This document shows, piece after piece, positions 23,994-34,717 of a stretch of 64,000 bases of DNA (positions within the stretch are counted from its first letter, which is position 1; every line of letters begins with the position of its first letter). The translations under genes were made by a program, and so were the position numbers. The stretch is taken from positions 11,435,145 to 11,499,144 of the forward strand of contig CM030852.1 in assembly GCA_018105865.1 (NCBI GenBank), read 5' to 3'. This DNA comes from Metaphire vulgaris (Eukaryota > Annelida > Clitellata > Crassiclitellata > Megascolecidae). Under the pieces are notes generated by a model, which did not search any database, was not told where the DNA came from, and saw nothing but the letters and a program-made list of their open reading frames with translations.

Positions 23994-24461
23994 CAGTGGC
24001 GGCTCCAGGATTTGGCATGTCGGGGGAGGGGCGCGTTGGGATGGCAACTTCTAAACGTGGGGCCAGCCATCTGTTGACAAGTATGTATTAGGGGCGGGAA
24101 GTTAGCAGAGTGGTAATAACGTTAGGTGATGGAGCAGGAGGTCGCGGGTTCGAGTCCCGCAGGAACCCTAAAGATCGACCTAGCCTTTTTCGTGGTGGTA
24201 AAGTGAGGAGCAGTGGTAACAAAATCCCTGCGATAAGATAAACAGGTACGCTACGCGATACACTAGCCCCGTACCCGTTGCATTGCACGCCTGGCTGAGG
24301 GCTATAGCAACGGAGATTAGCGCCGCCCTATGAGCCAGTGAAGCTCGGGAAGGACTTTGACTTATTGATGTAGTAGTAAGTATAGGGTCCCAACAGGGAG
24401 GGCCACCGAGGGGCCCAGGCATTCAATAGGGGGCACAGCCCCCCAAGTAGGGCTGCCACTG
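23994..24461 (+). mobile_element. hAT-A MITE split by a SINE
   Basis: Left part 23994-24091 (CAGTGGCGGCTCCAGGATTT to AAGTATGTATTA) and right part 24363-24461 (GATGTAGTAGTAAGTATAGG to GGGCTGCCACTG) are consecutive pieces of one element. The SINE therefore inserted later. Confidence 0.85.
24092..24362 (+). mobile_element. tRNA-derived SINE-1, full length
   Basis: GCGGGAAGTTAGCAGAGTGG gives the A-box and GGTTCGAGTCCCGC the B-box, about 40 nt apart. The body has GATCGACCTAGCC and GGAGATTAGCGCCGCC; the tail is AGCTCGGGAAGGACTTTGAC. Best-preserved copy of the family in the window. The folded head is tRNA-like but not an intact tRNA. Confidence 0.85.
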
Positions 24462-24784
24462 GTTAGGTGGCAATCCTTCGCTTGCTATACGTGTGTTGGG
24501 GTGCGTGTGTGTTAACGGGGCTGTCTACCCCCCCGACCGAACGAGGGACGCTTTCTTTGATATACTTCTGCTAACAACGCTTCCTGGAATTAGGTCTGTC
24601 GTAAAGACGTCGTTAGTTCGAAGCTCACTGTCTGCGCTCTTATGCAACGCGTATGTCTCGACGTTAATCCTAGCACTCACCTCTTCATCGGACACTCAGC
24701 GATCCCAACTACAAGTTATGGCTTTCCTGACTGATCTCTTCAATGACCCGGTCTTTTGCGGATGGATTCGATTGGCCCCTCCTG

Positions 24785-24960
24785 GAAAATAAAAATGTTA
24801 ATATTTCCCATTGAAATTTGAAAACCTTGCTAAAATATTAACCGTGGCCATTGTGTTAAAATGTGTTTTGCCCCCTCTTGGAAAAATGTATGTGGCATAG
24901 CCATAACCATTATGTTTTGCCCCTCGTGGAAAAATTTCTGTGTTCGCCCATGCTGTGATC
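24785..24960 (+). repeat. Dispersed repeat shared with 18700-18825
   Basis: GAAAACCTTGCTAAAATATT, CCATTGTGTTAAAATGTGTT and TGGAAAAATTTCTGTG recur in the same order. Here there is an extra partial repetition of the GCCCCTC-TGGAAAAAT unit. Confidence 0.6.
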
Positions 24961-25602
24961 AAACGATATATTGTTGTGAAAAGGATCGAGTGCAGTGCTT
25001 TTTATTCTAGAAAAAAGATGCCGGAACGAAACAATTAAACTTGGATTATTTCATTATAGCGCATTTAATATATAATAATAATTTGATTATATTCATTATA
25101 ATAACATTCATAATATAAGTAATAGCTATAAATTCTGTAATATAAGTTAACAGATCATAAGTTATAGTCTGTCACAGCCTGGAAAAGCTATAAAAATAAT
25201 TAAAATAATTTAATTTAATTAATATAAATTAAAAATTCATAAAATTCGGAAGAACAAGGTTCCAGAACGCCGTTCCGGCGCGTTCCAGCAGAAAAAGGCA
25301 CTGATCGAGTGCCATCAACGATTTGTGTCCTCAGGCGGGCGGCGCAGGGACGATATCTGGAAAAGATTATTGAATGTTATGTTTGTCCCCGAAACGTTTT
25401 ATGTTTGTTTCCGCCCAAATAATACACCGGTAAAACCGAAAACAAATATAAGGGGTGAACGACAAAAGGCGTTTTAATGAATTTCGGATGTATAGTATTT
25501 TTAATGAAACAAGATCACGAAAGACGTATTTTGATTTGGTTGTATTGTATTACGAGAGGTACTTGGTTCGTGCATGGATTACTAGGCCTAAATGAAGTGG
25601 AC
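24961..25602. other. AT-rich unassigned stretch
   Basis: Long A/T-rich sequence (25060-25260) with TATAATAATTT runs. No gene evidence. Confidence 0.5.
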
Positions 25603-25838
25603 CAGTGGCGGTTACACTTGGGGGATGAGTGGGGATGCATCCCCACACCGGACTTCCGGACTTACTTTTTTGCTTGTGAAACCCATTTTTGGGTAAAAGT
25701 ATCGTGAAATTAGGGATAAATTTCCCCTTTTCAGCCTTTTTCGGCAAAGTTTATTATTTTTCTTCTATTTTTCATCCCTCCACCAACTTTCTATGAGTTA
25801 ATTTTATCCCCAACCAAGAAATCCTGGAACCGCCACTG
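25603..25838 (+). mobile_element. hAT-B MITE
   Basis: Ends CAGTGGCGGTTACA and TGGAACCGCCACTG. Perfect 8-bp duplication AAGTGGAC. A shorter version lacking part of the shared TTGCTTGTCAG module (TTTTTTGCTTGTGAAACC remains). Confidence 0.9.
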
Positions 25839-26305
25839 AAGTGGACAGCTAACTGTCTAAGAGCCTCTAAGGTACCTTACTCCAGGGACTGAAGAAAAAC
25901 AGCTTTCACAGTGTAGCAAGCGGTTTAAGCCACAGTTAAAATGCAAGCATCAATGTGGCGACAAGTGCAGACTTCTAACAAAACTATGACAGATAAGCTA
26001 AAAGAAATGATGGAATTAATTGTTGGGCAGCAGTAATGTTAGCAATTATTGGATAGATGGTCACTAAATGTCTCTGTATGTGCATGCAAGTGACTTGACG
26101 ATCTTGACCACAAAGTACAGATGAGTGGAAGCAACACTGCTCATACACCGTGCAGCCTTGTTGTAACACCGAAAGCGGTTGAGCAACGTTCTAAAATTTC
26201 TCAATTGCTTTCGGCTATTAGTAGTCTGTTCTGTGTTACTCGCGAGTCGCGACGGGACGGCTTCTACACACCAACGAAAATTGACCGTCTTGGGGCGAGA
26301 AGAGA

Positions 26306-26309
<4 letters not shown>

Positions 26310-26399
<90 letters not shown>

Positions 26400-26402
26400 G
26401 AC

Positions 26403-26435
<33 letters not shown>

Positions 26436-26451
26436 GAAAGAGAGAAAGAGT

Positions 26452-26543
<92 letters not shown>

Positions 26544-26620
26544 GAGACAGAGAGACAGAGACAGAGAGACAGAAAGACAGAAGACAGATACAGATACAGA
26601 GACAGAGAGATAGCGGGACA
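26310..26620 (+). repeat. (AG)n with embedded (AT)n
   Basis: AG units from 26310 with CAG and AAAG changes, an AT run at 26455-26484, then AG and ACAG units to about 26620. Confidence 0.97.
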
Positions 26621-26689
26621 CGGACAGACACAGGGACGAACAACAGATCCGAGTTGATTTACCTGACTGGGACCGTGCCATGGGGGTTG

Positions 26690-27362
26690 TAAGAGGTCAG
26701 TTACTTGTTCCGGCCGTGGCTATAGTGGCTACTGTGCCGGTTCCGGGATAATAGTCTTCTTACGAGCGAAGGTGCTACCGTAGCAATGGTTCGCGATTGG
26801 TCGAAGATAGGCAGCGTCCGGTCCGACTGACAGATCGGTGCCGTAGGGCAATCTTAAAGGCAACTCGAGTGCCTCGCGGTCCGCGCCGTTTGCGTGACTC
26901 AGAAACGCGCGCGAACAATAATATTATTTCAGTAGGTCGAACGCGCCCAGCGCCGCCTGCCGTGGAAAAGTGGAAAACGCCGCGGACAACATCATATAGC
27001 CGCGGCGGCGGCGGCCACGTGGATGGACGTACGGGGGTATAACAGGCCGGCCCCTCCGGGAAACCTTTCCAGGTCATTCCACCTCTCCTGTCTATCTAGC
27101 CCATCTATCACATTCGCCGTCAATCCGCTGTGGAATTCCATGTTCGGGTAGCTGGCGGCCATTCAAAGACGATTTCTTTCCGGAGTGACGCGCGGTCTCT
27201 CTGTGCGCTTGGCACTTCACTTCCGCTCCTCCGATCGATCCGAGAGCATTCCGGTCGCTGGAAAGCGATTAGCGGAGTGCTTGGATATCTACCGCTGGAG
27301 AAACTATCTATACCGTTGACTCCAAAACGAAAGCTAGTATTTCACTTTGGTTCTTTCAACTG
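26690..27362 (+). promoter_or_regulatory. CpG-dense block ending in a splice donor: candidate promoter and first exon
   Basis: The block is rich in CG dinucleotides (GCGCGCG, GCCGCGGCGGCGGCGG) in an otherwise CpG-poor setting. It carries an AP-1-like TGACTCA at about 26896 and an E-box CACGTG at about 27017. TTCAACTG directly precedes GTGAGT at 27363-27368, a near-consensus donor. Short open frames inside match no family I recognise. It may be the promoter and 5' exon of the protocadherin (23 kb away) or of an unseen gene. Confidence 0.4.
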
Positions 27363-27695
27363 GTGAGTGGAAAAGAAAACTAGTATCTTGAATGTACACT
27401 ATATACCTGCATTGATTTTCGGGCTTATGAATATTGGTAAGATTCAACTGTATAGGGTTAGAGTTAGGGTTATTTTATCTGGTCCCAACAAATTTTGATG
27501 TACGAAGTTTAGTTTAGCAATACTTATCAGGCAAACATCCAAACTTCCAATCGCGCCAACCAAACTTCGATATTTGTTTAACTGATGTCTATTTTTACAC
27601 TTTCTCTCCTTAGCAAGTTCAGGTTATTGATTAGCTTTTGATATGGTCTAGTTAACTTCGTCTTCGTTAATCTTAATTCATTCTAATTTGTTTTC

Positions 27696-27696
<1 letters not shown>

Positions 27697-27732
<36 letters not shown>

Positions 27733-27887
27733 CAATTATAATAATACAGTAGTAATAGTAATAATAATAATAACAACAACAACAATAATAATAATAATAA
27801 TAATAATAAATAATACAGTAGTAATAGTAATAATAATAATAATTCAATAGTAATAATAACAATAAATAATAATAGTAGTAGTAGTAG

Positions 27888-27963
<76 letters not shown>

Positions 27964-28056
27964 GACATCGTTTCTCCTACAACGAATATCCGTGACACTC
28001 CATAGATTTAACGCAGTCGCCTTCCACGGAACTTTCACATAATAATAATAATAATA

Positions 28057-28094
<38 letters not shown>

Positions 28095-28150
28095 TATTAC
28101 TATTGACTAGATTTAGAGTGGCTCTGTAGGATCTGTCCTGTGTGAGATTT
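27697..28150 (+). repeat. (AAT)n arrays with an embedded core and tail unit
   Basis: AAT arrays (27697-27962), a 75-nt core with TCTCCTACAACGAATATCCG and TGACACTCCA (27963-28038), more AAT/ATT (28039-28103), then tail block TTTAGAGTGGCTCTGTAGGA. The same core-array-tail order occurs at 35533 and, inverted, at 45550. Confidence 0.85.
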
Positions 28151-28419
28151 ATGAAGTGTGTTGAAATGTTTGACCGAAATCCTAATGCGGGACTGTATTT
28201 AAAATGGTTGTAACTTGATCATTGGAGTAAACTTAGAAAAAGTGCCCAATTCCCATGCCTTTCCCTTCCCTAAGCTAGCCTCTAAAAAATTCGGGGTGGG
28301 GGGATCGAGCCTAAAGGTCTAATAGAAGTTTACGACGATTAACTTGATGCTAAAACGCTGAAAATCTGTAAACCTTCAACGTGACTAGAAATTTTATTCC
28401 GCAAGGAGTTATACGCACA

Positions 28420-28611
28420 CAGTGGCGGCTCCAAAGGAGGGGCCCGGGAGGGAGGCCCGTGCCCCCTATTGAGTGCCTGGCCCCCATTGGTCCTCCTGTT
28501 GGGACGGACCCTATACTTAATACTACATACCTAACAACAAATGGTTGGCCCCCCATCATTAGAAGTTACCACCCCAACGCCCCCTCTTGCCAAATCCTGA
28601 AGCCTCCACTG
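28420..28611 (-). mobile_element. hAT-A MITE
   Basis: CAGTGGCGGCTCCA at left; GAAGCCTCCACTG at right. Flanks TACGCACA and TACGTACA (8 bp, one mismatch). Confidence 0.85.
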
Positions 28612-28678
28612 TACGTACACACGGACAAATATCATGCAAGAAGAGGATTAACCCGGGGACATAAAAATATGTATGTAC

Positions 28679-28682
<4 letters not shown>

Positions 28683-28731
<49 letters not shown>
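28683..28731 (+). repeat. (TA)n microsatellite
   Basis: About 24 TA units. Confidence 0.97.
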
Positions 28732-28734
<3 letters not shown>

Positions 28735-29149
28735 ACGAGATGATGATGCATTTCATTCTCGGCTTTCACTTCTGTCAAGATTGCTTTTCCGTTGAAGCAT
28801 GTCTTAGTCGAGTGTAAGGTTAAACCGAAGCTCCTTGGGTAAGCGCCGACCGAGGCTTGACCTCGAGCGACCCGATTATGAGATTTACGTTTGGTAGATA
28901 GAGTTTGATTTCGTCTCCTCAATCGAGTCTGATTGGAACCGAATACGTGTTGAAAGTCGAGTGTCGTTGAAAATTAAAGAAGTTCACTGCATCGTACAGC
29001 ATATGTGCGTGTCCCTCTGCACGAATGTCTGTCTGTATGTATGTCTGATAGAAACATATGAAAATTAATAATGACTGAGAAAGTAGATGGGTCATATGAT
29101 CGATTCTTTACATTAGCACACTATATATAGCAGATGCCACAAATGCGAA

Positions 29150-29345
29150 TTGTTTAAGCAGAGGGTGGGTACAAGAAAGAAAACCTTTTTAGTGCAAGGG
29201 TTGTGGACAAATGGAACAGTTTGGACGAGGTGGGGTGACAGTTGAAACAGTAAACGGATTCAAAGGCTATCTCGGAAAACTAGGTTATTGAATGCGGAGA
29301 GTTATTACAGTGGCTTTAACACAGGCTTACTTATCCTCCTAGGCC
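29150..29345 (+). mobile_element. LINE 3' end, frameshifted ORF2 C-terminus
   Basis: RVVDKWNSLDE, then after a frameshift VTVETVNGFKGYLGKLGY and a stop (29289), a common C-terminal tail of non-LTR reverse transcriptase ORFs. The 3' untranslated part has TTTAACACAGGCTTACTTAT and ends in ATTATTATT. Confidence 0.7.
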
Positions 29346-29460
29346 ACTTGAAATCATATTATTATTATGCATGTGTGTAAGCTATACATGTATGTGTGTA
29401 TGTGTGTATATATGTATTTGTGTATGTGTGTGTGTCGTTTTAACTACGATTATTTACAGG

Positions 29461-29636
29461 CAGGGCGCGATTTGTAGGGGAAAAGGGAAATCTTCCCCCT
29501 CCCCCACTGCCCAACTGCATCCCCCCTACTGCTACATCCCCACCACTACATCCCCCACTGCTACATTTCCCAACAACTACATCCCTCCAAGCTCGATATA
29601 TCCCCCCCACTGCCCCAGGTCACAAATCGCACCCTG
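29461..29636 (-). mobile_element. hAT-G MITE
   Basis: CAGGGCGCGATTTGT and ACAAATCGCACCCTG ends. Flanks TTTACAGG and TTTGCAGG (8 bp, one mismatch). The interior is C-rich with CTGCTACATCCCC units. Confidence 0.82.
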
Positions 29637-30073
29637 TTTGCAGGTTCTGGGGCTGCCCGACATTAAGAATTTAAGACCATACATGGAAGCCTAGGTCCAA
29701 ACTAACTTCATGTTGAGACATCCACACATTCCGACTTTAACGGACCGACATTCGATCTCACCGTATTCCTTTCCCCTCTATATTCCTTCCTCCGCCTCCC
29801 GCCGCCTTCAAATGACTGCTAGATTTCTGACTTATGTCAACAGAAATTGCCGTCGAATTGTGGACATTAGCCTAACGCTCGTATCGTTAGCGATGTGTTT
29901 GTAGTGATTTGCGATAATGTTGATTGCAGCGGAAGTTAAAGTTTGATGAGCTTGAAATGCCCTTAATTATGGCCATTACTCGCGAATTCCAGCTATGTAG
30001 GAACCATGGGACATATGTGGTTGCTTATAAATGTAAATATATAAGATATAATTATATATATAGCATCTATATA

Positions 30074-30074
<1 letters not shown>

Positions 30075-30142
<68 letters not shown>
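30075..30142 (+). repeat. (AT)n microsatellite
   Basis: About 33 AT units. Confidence 0.97.
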
Positions 30143-30143
<1 letters not shown>

Positions 30144-30320
30144 CATTCGCGTACTTCTCAATTATGTTATCGACAGTGTGCTAATATACAGAAGTCCGTG
30201 GTCTGTGTAAACAATCAGTCTCAGTCTCCTGCAAGACTTACCCCAAGAATGCCAAGATCTTTCACCACGGTCAAGACCACCCCCGGTGAACTGTTGATTT
30301 TCTTCCACCGTTATAGTAAC

Positions 30321-30497
30321 CAGTGTTTTATACAGGCCCGAAAGAGAGATTCCCCCCAGGCCTCAACATTACCCCAAAAATTCCCAGCACTTACACAAAT
30401 TTTGCATTGAACTGTATGTCTTCCTCTCCAGCCAAGTCAATCCCCCCACCCAAGGCTTCAATTTCTCCCCAAGGCCTGGAGTCAGGATAAAACACTG
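30321..30497. mobile_element. hAT-D MITE
   Basis: CAGTGTTTTATACAGGCC and GGATAAAACACTG ends. The internal block CACTTACACAAATTTTGCAT matches, in reverse, the copy at 34511. Flanking TAGTAAC appears on both sides with a 2-3 nt offset. Confidence 0.75.
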
Positions 30498-30949
30498 AAT
30501 TAGTAACCATGAGAGCGTATGCGTGATCAGAGTTGACCATGGGTTGGGTTAATCCATGGGTTAGGTTGAATTGGGTTGGATAAAATTTTACCATACTGTA
30601 TTTATGGTGGGTTGGATTGGATTGGGTCGGAAAACGAGCCATGGTTTAAGAAATTGCAATGCACTACCGTGTGTTAATTTGGGTAGAGTCAAGTAACCCT
30701 ATTGCCGGCATGGGATGGATTTGTTGGGCTGGAGATTTGATTGGTTGGATTGGGTTATAAAAATTGACACATGGACATCTCTGTGCGAGACATGAGGAGG
30801 GCAACATAGATAGGGGTCTAAGCATTGCTTTAGGACGACAACACAACATGAAGAATCACCATCCGTTTGATAGTGCTAACGAGTAATAGGCTCAAATCAA
30901 ATTTTAAAAATCTAATCAAAATCATTGTATTTAGTTAAAAAAGCTAAAG

Positions 30950-31224
30950 GTTCGCCCATACTCGATTTCGAGCGTCGGGCCCGGCGCTGATCTCCGGTGT
31001 CAGGCAAGCAGCGACGCAGGTGGCTAAAGCCATTAATCTAGAGTAGTTTGCCATTGCTTTCTCTAGACCCACGTTTTACCTTCGCAGCCACAGCTGCTAC
31101 TCAGTTACCATCGCCCTCTAGCGAATGAAGGCTGAGTCGACCTTAGGGCTCCTGCGGGAATCGAACCCGCGACCTTCTGCTCCATCGTCCAGTGCTGTTA
31201 CCACTCTGCTAACTTCCCGCTCTT
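30950..31224 (-). mobile_element. tRNA-derived SINE-1
   Basis: Complement gives GAGCGGGAAGTTAGCAGAGT (A-box), GCGGGTTCGATTCCCGC (B-box) and a GCTGAGTCGACC-complement body. The tail half differs from 24092, so two subfamilies are likely. Confidence 0.8.
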
Positions 31225-31429
31225 ATTTTATTTAGTATCAGAAGTAAAATTCACATAATGAAAGGCGATCAGTTTGCGCAATGAAAATTGAATGTACTGT
31301 ATGACCAGCAACACGAAAAAGTGAAGTGCAAGTACAGTATAGGCATAACTACAGTAAAGCGAAGACTAAGAAAAAAATACATACACTGTAATTACATATT
31401 GGTAATAAAGAATTAGAAGTCTCAATTAG

Positions 31430-31431
<2 letters not shown>

Positions 31432-31475
<44 letters not shown>
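31432..31475 (+). repeat. (AT)n microsatellite
   Basis: About 21 AT units. Confidence 0.96.
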
Positions 31476-31476
<1 letters not shown>

Positions 31477-31860
31477 TCAAGTAATTTATATTGGCAAGAT
31501 GTTGGCAGGATAGCATTCACTATTAGTTATATAACTTATATAGCGCGAAACGACTTGATAGCAAAAAACCTCCATGGCGTCGAAATACAGTGGATCCCAC
31601 TTAATCGCATACCGCTTAATTGCATAACCCGCATAATCGCATAGCCACATAAAAATCCGAATCAGTGTTTTGTGCGTACAATTCATTGTCAGACGTCTCG
31701 GCTATTCGCACAGCCCAGACAGCCCAGTTAATTGCATAAGCAAGGCTTGCACGGCATCTATGCAATTAAACGGGTTTCACTGTATCCTAAGGGTCAACAT
31801 CTTGTGGGTGAAAAGTCCTGTGCCCAGCAGCACGACGACGGATTCAGGACAGATGGCTGG

Positions 31861-32056
31861 CAGTGGCGGCTCCACCGGGGGGGCCAGGGGGGGCCCGTGC
31901 CCCCCTATTGAGAACCTGGCCCCCCCAGTGGCCCCCCCAGTTGGGACCCTATACTTAATGCTACATACATTAAACAACAAATGGTTGGCCCCCCATGATT
32001 AGAAGTTGCCACCCCAACGGCCCCCCCCCACTTGCCAAATCCTAGAGCCGCCACTG
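31861..32056 (-). mobile_element. hAT-A MITE
   Basis: CAGTGGCGGCTCCA and TAGAGCCGCCACTG ends. Perfect 8-bp duplication ATGGCTGG. Confidence 0.93.
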
Positions 32057-32184
32057 ATGGCTGGGCACGAATTGTCTGCACTCTCAGGAGAGGCTGTGTT
32101 ATGCATGGGAACTGTATCCAACATCATATGCGACCAGAATATCTACAGCGGCTAGATTCATATTTGAATACAAGGCTCATTATA

Positions 32185-32530
32185 AAAGATGGGACGAGCG
32201 CGGTGGAACAGTGGTTAGCACAACGGTCTGCCAATCTTGAGGTCCGCGGTTCAACTCCCGGGCCCGGCAGAAGATTTACGGTTGCTTCTGCCCTAAGCGC
32301 CCCCAGTCGACTAAGCTGAGAAAGAGTACATCGGGTGTTAACCCCTTAACCGTGTATTTAACTGTAACTCAATGTAAAATGGACGGATATATCCGGGATC
32401 CCCAGTTAAGGGGTTAACTCGGTGGAAGGAAAGGCGGCGAGGGAAAGGCTGGCAATCCGTCCTCATTCAGCCGTTACCGGCGTAAAACCGAAGGCGATAA
32501 CCCCTTGGTTCTCCCACGGACCTGCGCTGA
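32185..32530 (+). mobile_element. tRNA-derived SINE-2 with nested piggyBac-like MITE
   Basis: Head GAGCGCGGTGGAACAGTGG with TTAGCACAACGG (A-box region), then GCGGTTCAACTCCCGGG (B-box). The body continues to 32337, is broken by an 80-bp element, and resumes with CTCGGTGGAAGGAAAGG. Pol III type head, not an intact tRNA. Confidence 0.7.
32338..32417 (+). mobile_element. 80-bp piggyBac-like MITE
   Basis: Bounded by TTAA on both sides, ends CCCCTTAAC and GTTAAGGGG. Nearly identical, exactly 80-bp copies lie at 43632 and 46162. The TTAA target and short ends fit piggyBac (inference). Confidence 0.85.
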
Positions 32531-32684
32531 ATTATGAGGCCTTTACCTTTTATTTACGGTACCTAGCCTTTAGAAAAGAAACGGAAAAAATGGTGATTTC
32601 ATCGCATATGCATTTTAAAAACCTTTATAAAATGCAAAATACATTGCAGATGGTCGCTTGCCATTTTAGTAAATCTTCTCCATC

Positions 32685-33020
32685 CATGGAGGCTTAGGAG
32701 GCATTACTGCCTTTGTGAAAGCCTCTGGGGGCGCTAACGGGGCTTGAACCTCGCTCCGTCCAGTGTTTAATCTAGGCCGTTTCCGGAGAGAAATTGCCCT
32801 TCCCCCCGGAAATTTCAAATTCTCGCCGGAAATTTTGGAATACTACATGGACTAACAACGGCCCCTAGCAGAATCCCCCCCCCCGGTTTGTCAGTTCCCC
32901 TCCCCCCCGGCTTTTTCAGTTTTCCCCCGGAGTCCAGAAGTCTAGATTAAACACTGGCTCCGTCAATCTACCGCTCCAGCGCGCAATCCACTCTGTCATC
33001 TTGCGTTTAGCCACCAAGGT
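32685..33020 (-). mobile_element. tRNA-derived SINE-3 interrupted by hAT-C
   Basis: Right part 32957-33020 and left part 32685-32760 join to a tRNA-like head whose complement reads GGCAGAGTGG-like (A-box, here GACAGAGTGG) and GGTTCAAGCCCC (B-box). Tail complement: GGCTTTCACAAAGGCAGTAA. Confidence 0.78.
32761..32956. mobile_element. hAT-C MITE inside SINE-3
   Basis: CAGTGTTTAATCTAGGCC and TCTAGATTAAACACTG ends. Perfect 8-bp duplication GCTCCGTC taken from the SINE sequence. Confidence 0.95.
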
Positions 33021-33344
33021 ACCAACTTGCTCCACGCAGGGTGACATTCGCCCCATGCAACCAATACTCACAGTATTCTCTATGAATTCTGTCAACATTA
33101 AAGACGAATGATTAGTATGATCTAATTCGTTCGTTAATATTTTCAAACTGGCGGAGAAAAAAAACTCGACAGTGTTGACAGTGGCGGTTCCAGGATTTCT
33201 TGGCGAGGAGGGGGAGGATGAAATGAATTCACAGGAAGTTGGTGGGGAGGATGAAAATAGAAGAAGAAAAATCAATAAGCTTTGCCGAAAAAGGCTGACA
33301 AAAAGGAATTTTGCCCCTCATTTTACTACACTTTTACCTCTTAG

Positions 33345-33838
33345 CATGATCTTAGCATGATTTAAAGTGGCTTAGAAGGCATTACTTTGTACCTTTTGTA
33401 CTTTGTACCCCGATGCAGTTAGACTTGTGGTCTGTCTGCGAAGTAGCCTTTCCACGCGTCTCTGTCCATGTAGATCTTTGTTTCTTCCACTTGTTTCAGT
33501 GATGTTCCTCTTGACTCTAGCGCTTCACTGATGTTATCTATCCAGCGTTTTCTTGGCCGTCCTCTTGGTCTGGTAGCCGGTGGGTGCCATAACAGCATCT
33601 GTAATGGCATTCTCTCCTTTCCCATTCGCTTGACGTGACCATACCATCTCAGTTGGCTCTCCTCTATATACTGTATGATACTTTTTATACCTAGCTCTGC
33701 TCTGATGATGACATTTTTTCCTGTCTCTTAGAAGGCATTACTGCCTGTGTGAAAGCCACTAGGGGCACTAACGGGGCTTGAACCCGCTCCGTCAGCCTAA
33801 CGCTCCAGCATGTAACCCACTCTGCCATCTTCCGCCGC
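33345..33838 (-). mobile_element. tRNA-derived SINE-3, middle layer
   Basis: Complement head GGAAGATGGCAGAGTGGG (A-box) and GGGTTCAAGCCCCG (B-box), tail GGCTTTCACACAGGCAGTAA then TGCCTTCTAAG. It is split by a LINE insertion, with the remaining tail (GCCACTTTAAATCATGC complement) at 33345-33385. Confidence 0.78.
33386..33726 (-). mobile_element. 5'-truncated LINE (APE-RT type), innermost layer
   Basis: The minus strand reads an uninterrupted ORF2 C-terminus: TGKNVIIRAELGIKSIIQ, LRWYGHVKRMGKERMP, GRPRKRWIDNISEAL and MDRDAWKGYFADRPQV, then a stop at about 33419 and a short GTACAAA-rich tail. It is flanked by a perfect 15-bp duplication CTTAGAAGGCATTAC (33371-33385 and 33727-33741), as expected for target-primed insertion. 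The open frame suggests it is young. Confidence 0.9.
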
Positions 33839-34510
33839 GAAAAATAGGTTGACAAGCAAAAAATAGGTCATCCGCAGTTTTTCCCCATAGTTTTTTAAAA
33901 CTATACTTTCACCCAAAAATAGGTTTCACAAGCCCAAAAAACAGTCGGGTGGGGGATGCATCCCCACTCATCCCCCACGTGGAACCGCCACACTGAGTAT
34001 ATTGTTATTCTGTAACGACGGGCGTTCGGCAGATCACTTCCTCAAATCGCGTATCACTTTTCAGTGTTACAATGGACAGTATATAGCCCAATATCTGATA
34101 ACAACGATCAATGTTCTGGTATAACTAAGATTATGATCTAGGTCAAAATCGAGGCTGTTCAGGTCGGACCGCGTATACGCACTTGTATTCGATAACATAC
34201 AGTGCGATCGAGATAATGCATGGTTACAGCACCAGCGACCCCAACGTTACTTCGATCTTATTAATTGTATCTGTTCTGTTCTGCTCTGAACGTCGAGTAC
34301 ATTCAGGTCATCGGTACGCTAAACATTTTCCACGAAAAACGTTTGTTTAATAACAGCTTGTCGTAATAATACAGAGTTCAACGTACTGTACATTAGTTGT
34401 CACCGTTGTTTTTGCAAACGAGCGACTTGGGAGAATAGACCAGATCAGCACCATATTGCCTATTCCAGTTGTTGTAACAGCTGAGATTCAAGAATTCGGA
34501 TCCATGCACC

Positions 34511-34689
34511 CAGTGTCTTATCCAGACTCCAGGCCTTTGGGGGCAATGAGGCTTTCGGGGAGAATCGACTTGGTTGGAGGGGAAAAGACACAGTTTAATG
34601 CAAAATTTGTGTAAGTGCTGGGTTGTTTTTTTTGGGGGGGATTTGAGGTTGGGGGCTATTCCCTCCTAACAGGCCTGTATAAAACACTG
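34511..34689. mobile_element. hAT-D MITE
   Basis: CAGTGTCTTATCCAG and CTGTATAAAACACTG ends. Perfect 8-bp duplication CATGCACC. Confidence 0.92.
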
Positions 34690-34717
34690 CATGCACCAAA
34701 GATGAACAGTGCTGATG

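Larger units (their letters stand above)
23868..24575 (+). repeat. Direct repeat pair flanking the 24-kb nested elements
   Basis: About 95 nt at 23868-23960 recur at 24480-24575 (GGGCTGTCTACCCCCC, AACGAGGG-CGCTTTCTTTGATATA-type blocks). The hAT-A plus SINE composite lies between them, which suggests a local duplication. Confidence 0.7.
33179..33995 (-). mobile_element. hAT-B MITE, outer shell of a triple nest
   Basis: Left CAGTGGCGGTTCCAGGATTT up to about 33340, right from about 33839 (AAAATAGGTTGACAAGCAAA) to GTGGAACCGCCACACTG. The two parts are consecutive segments of the family consensus seen at 14198. The interior is SINE-3 plus LINE. Confidence 0.8.

Noticed and set aside
24092..31224. 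tRNA genes suggested by A-box and B-box sequences at 17.0, 24.1, 31.0, 32.2, 32.7 and 33.8 kb
   Set aside because: Each is the head of a longer dispersed SINE with a shared body and tail, and the cloverleaf is imperfect.
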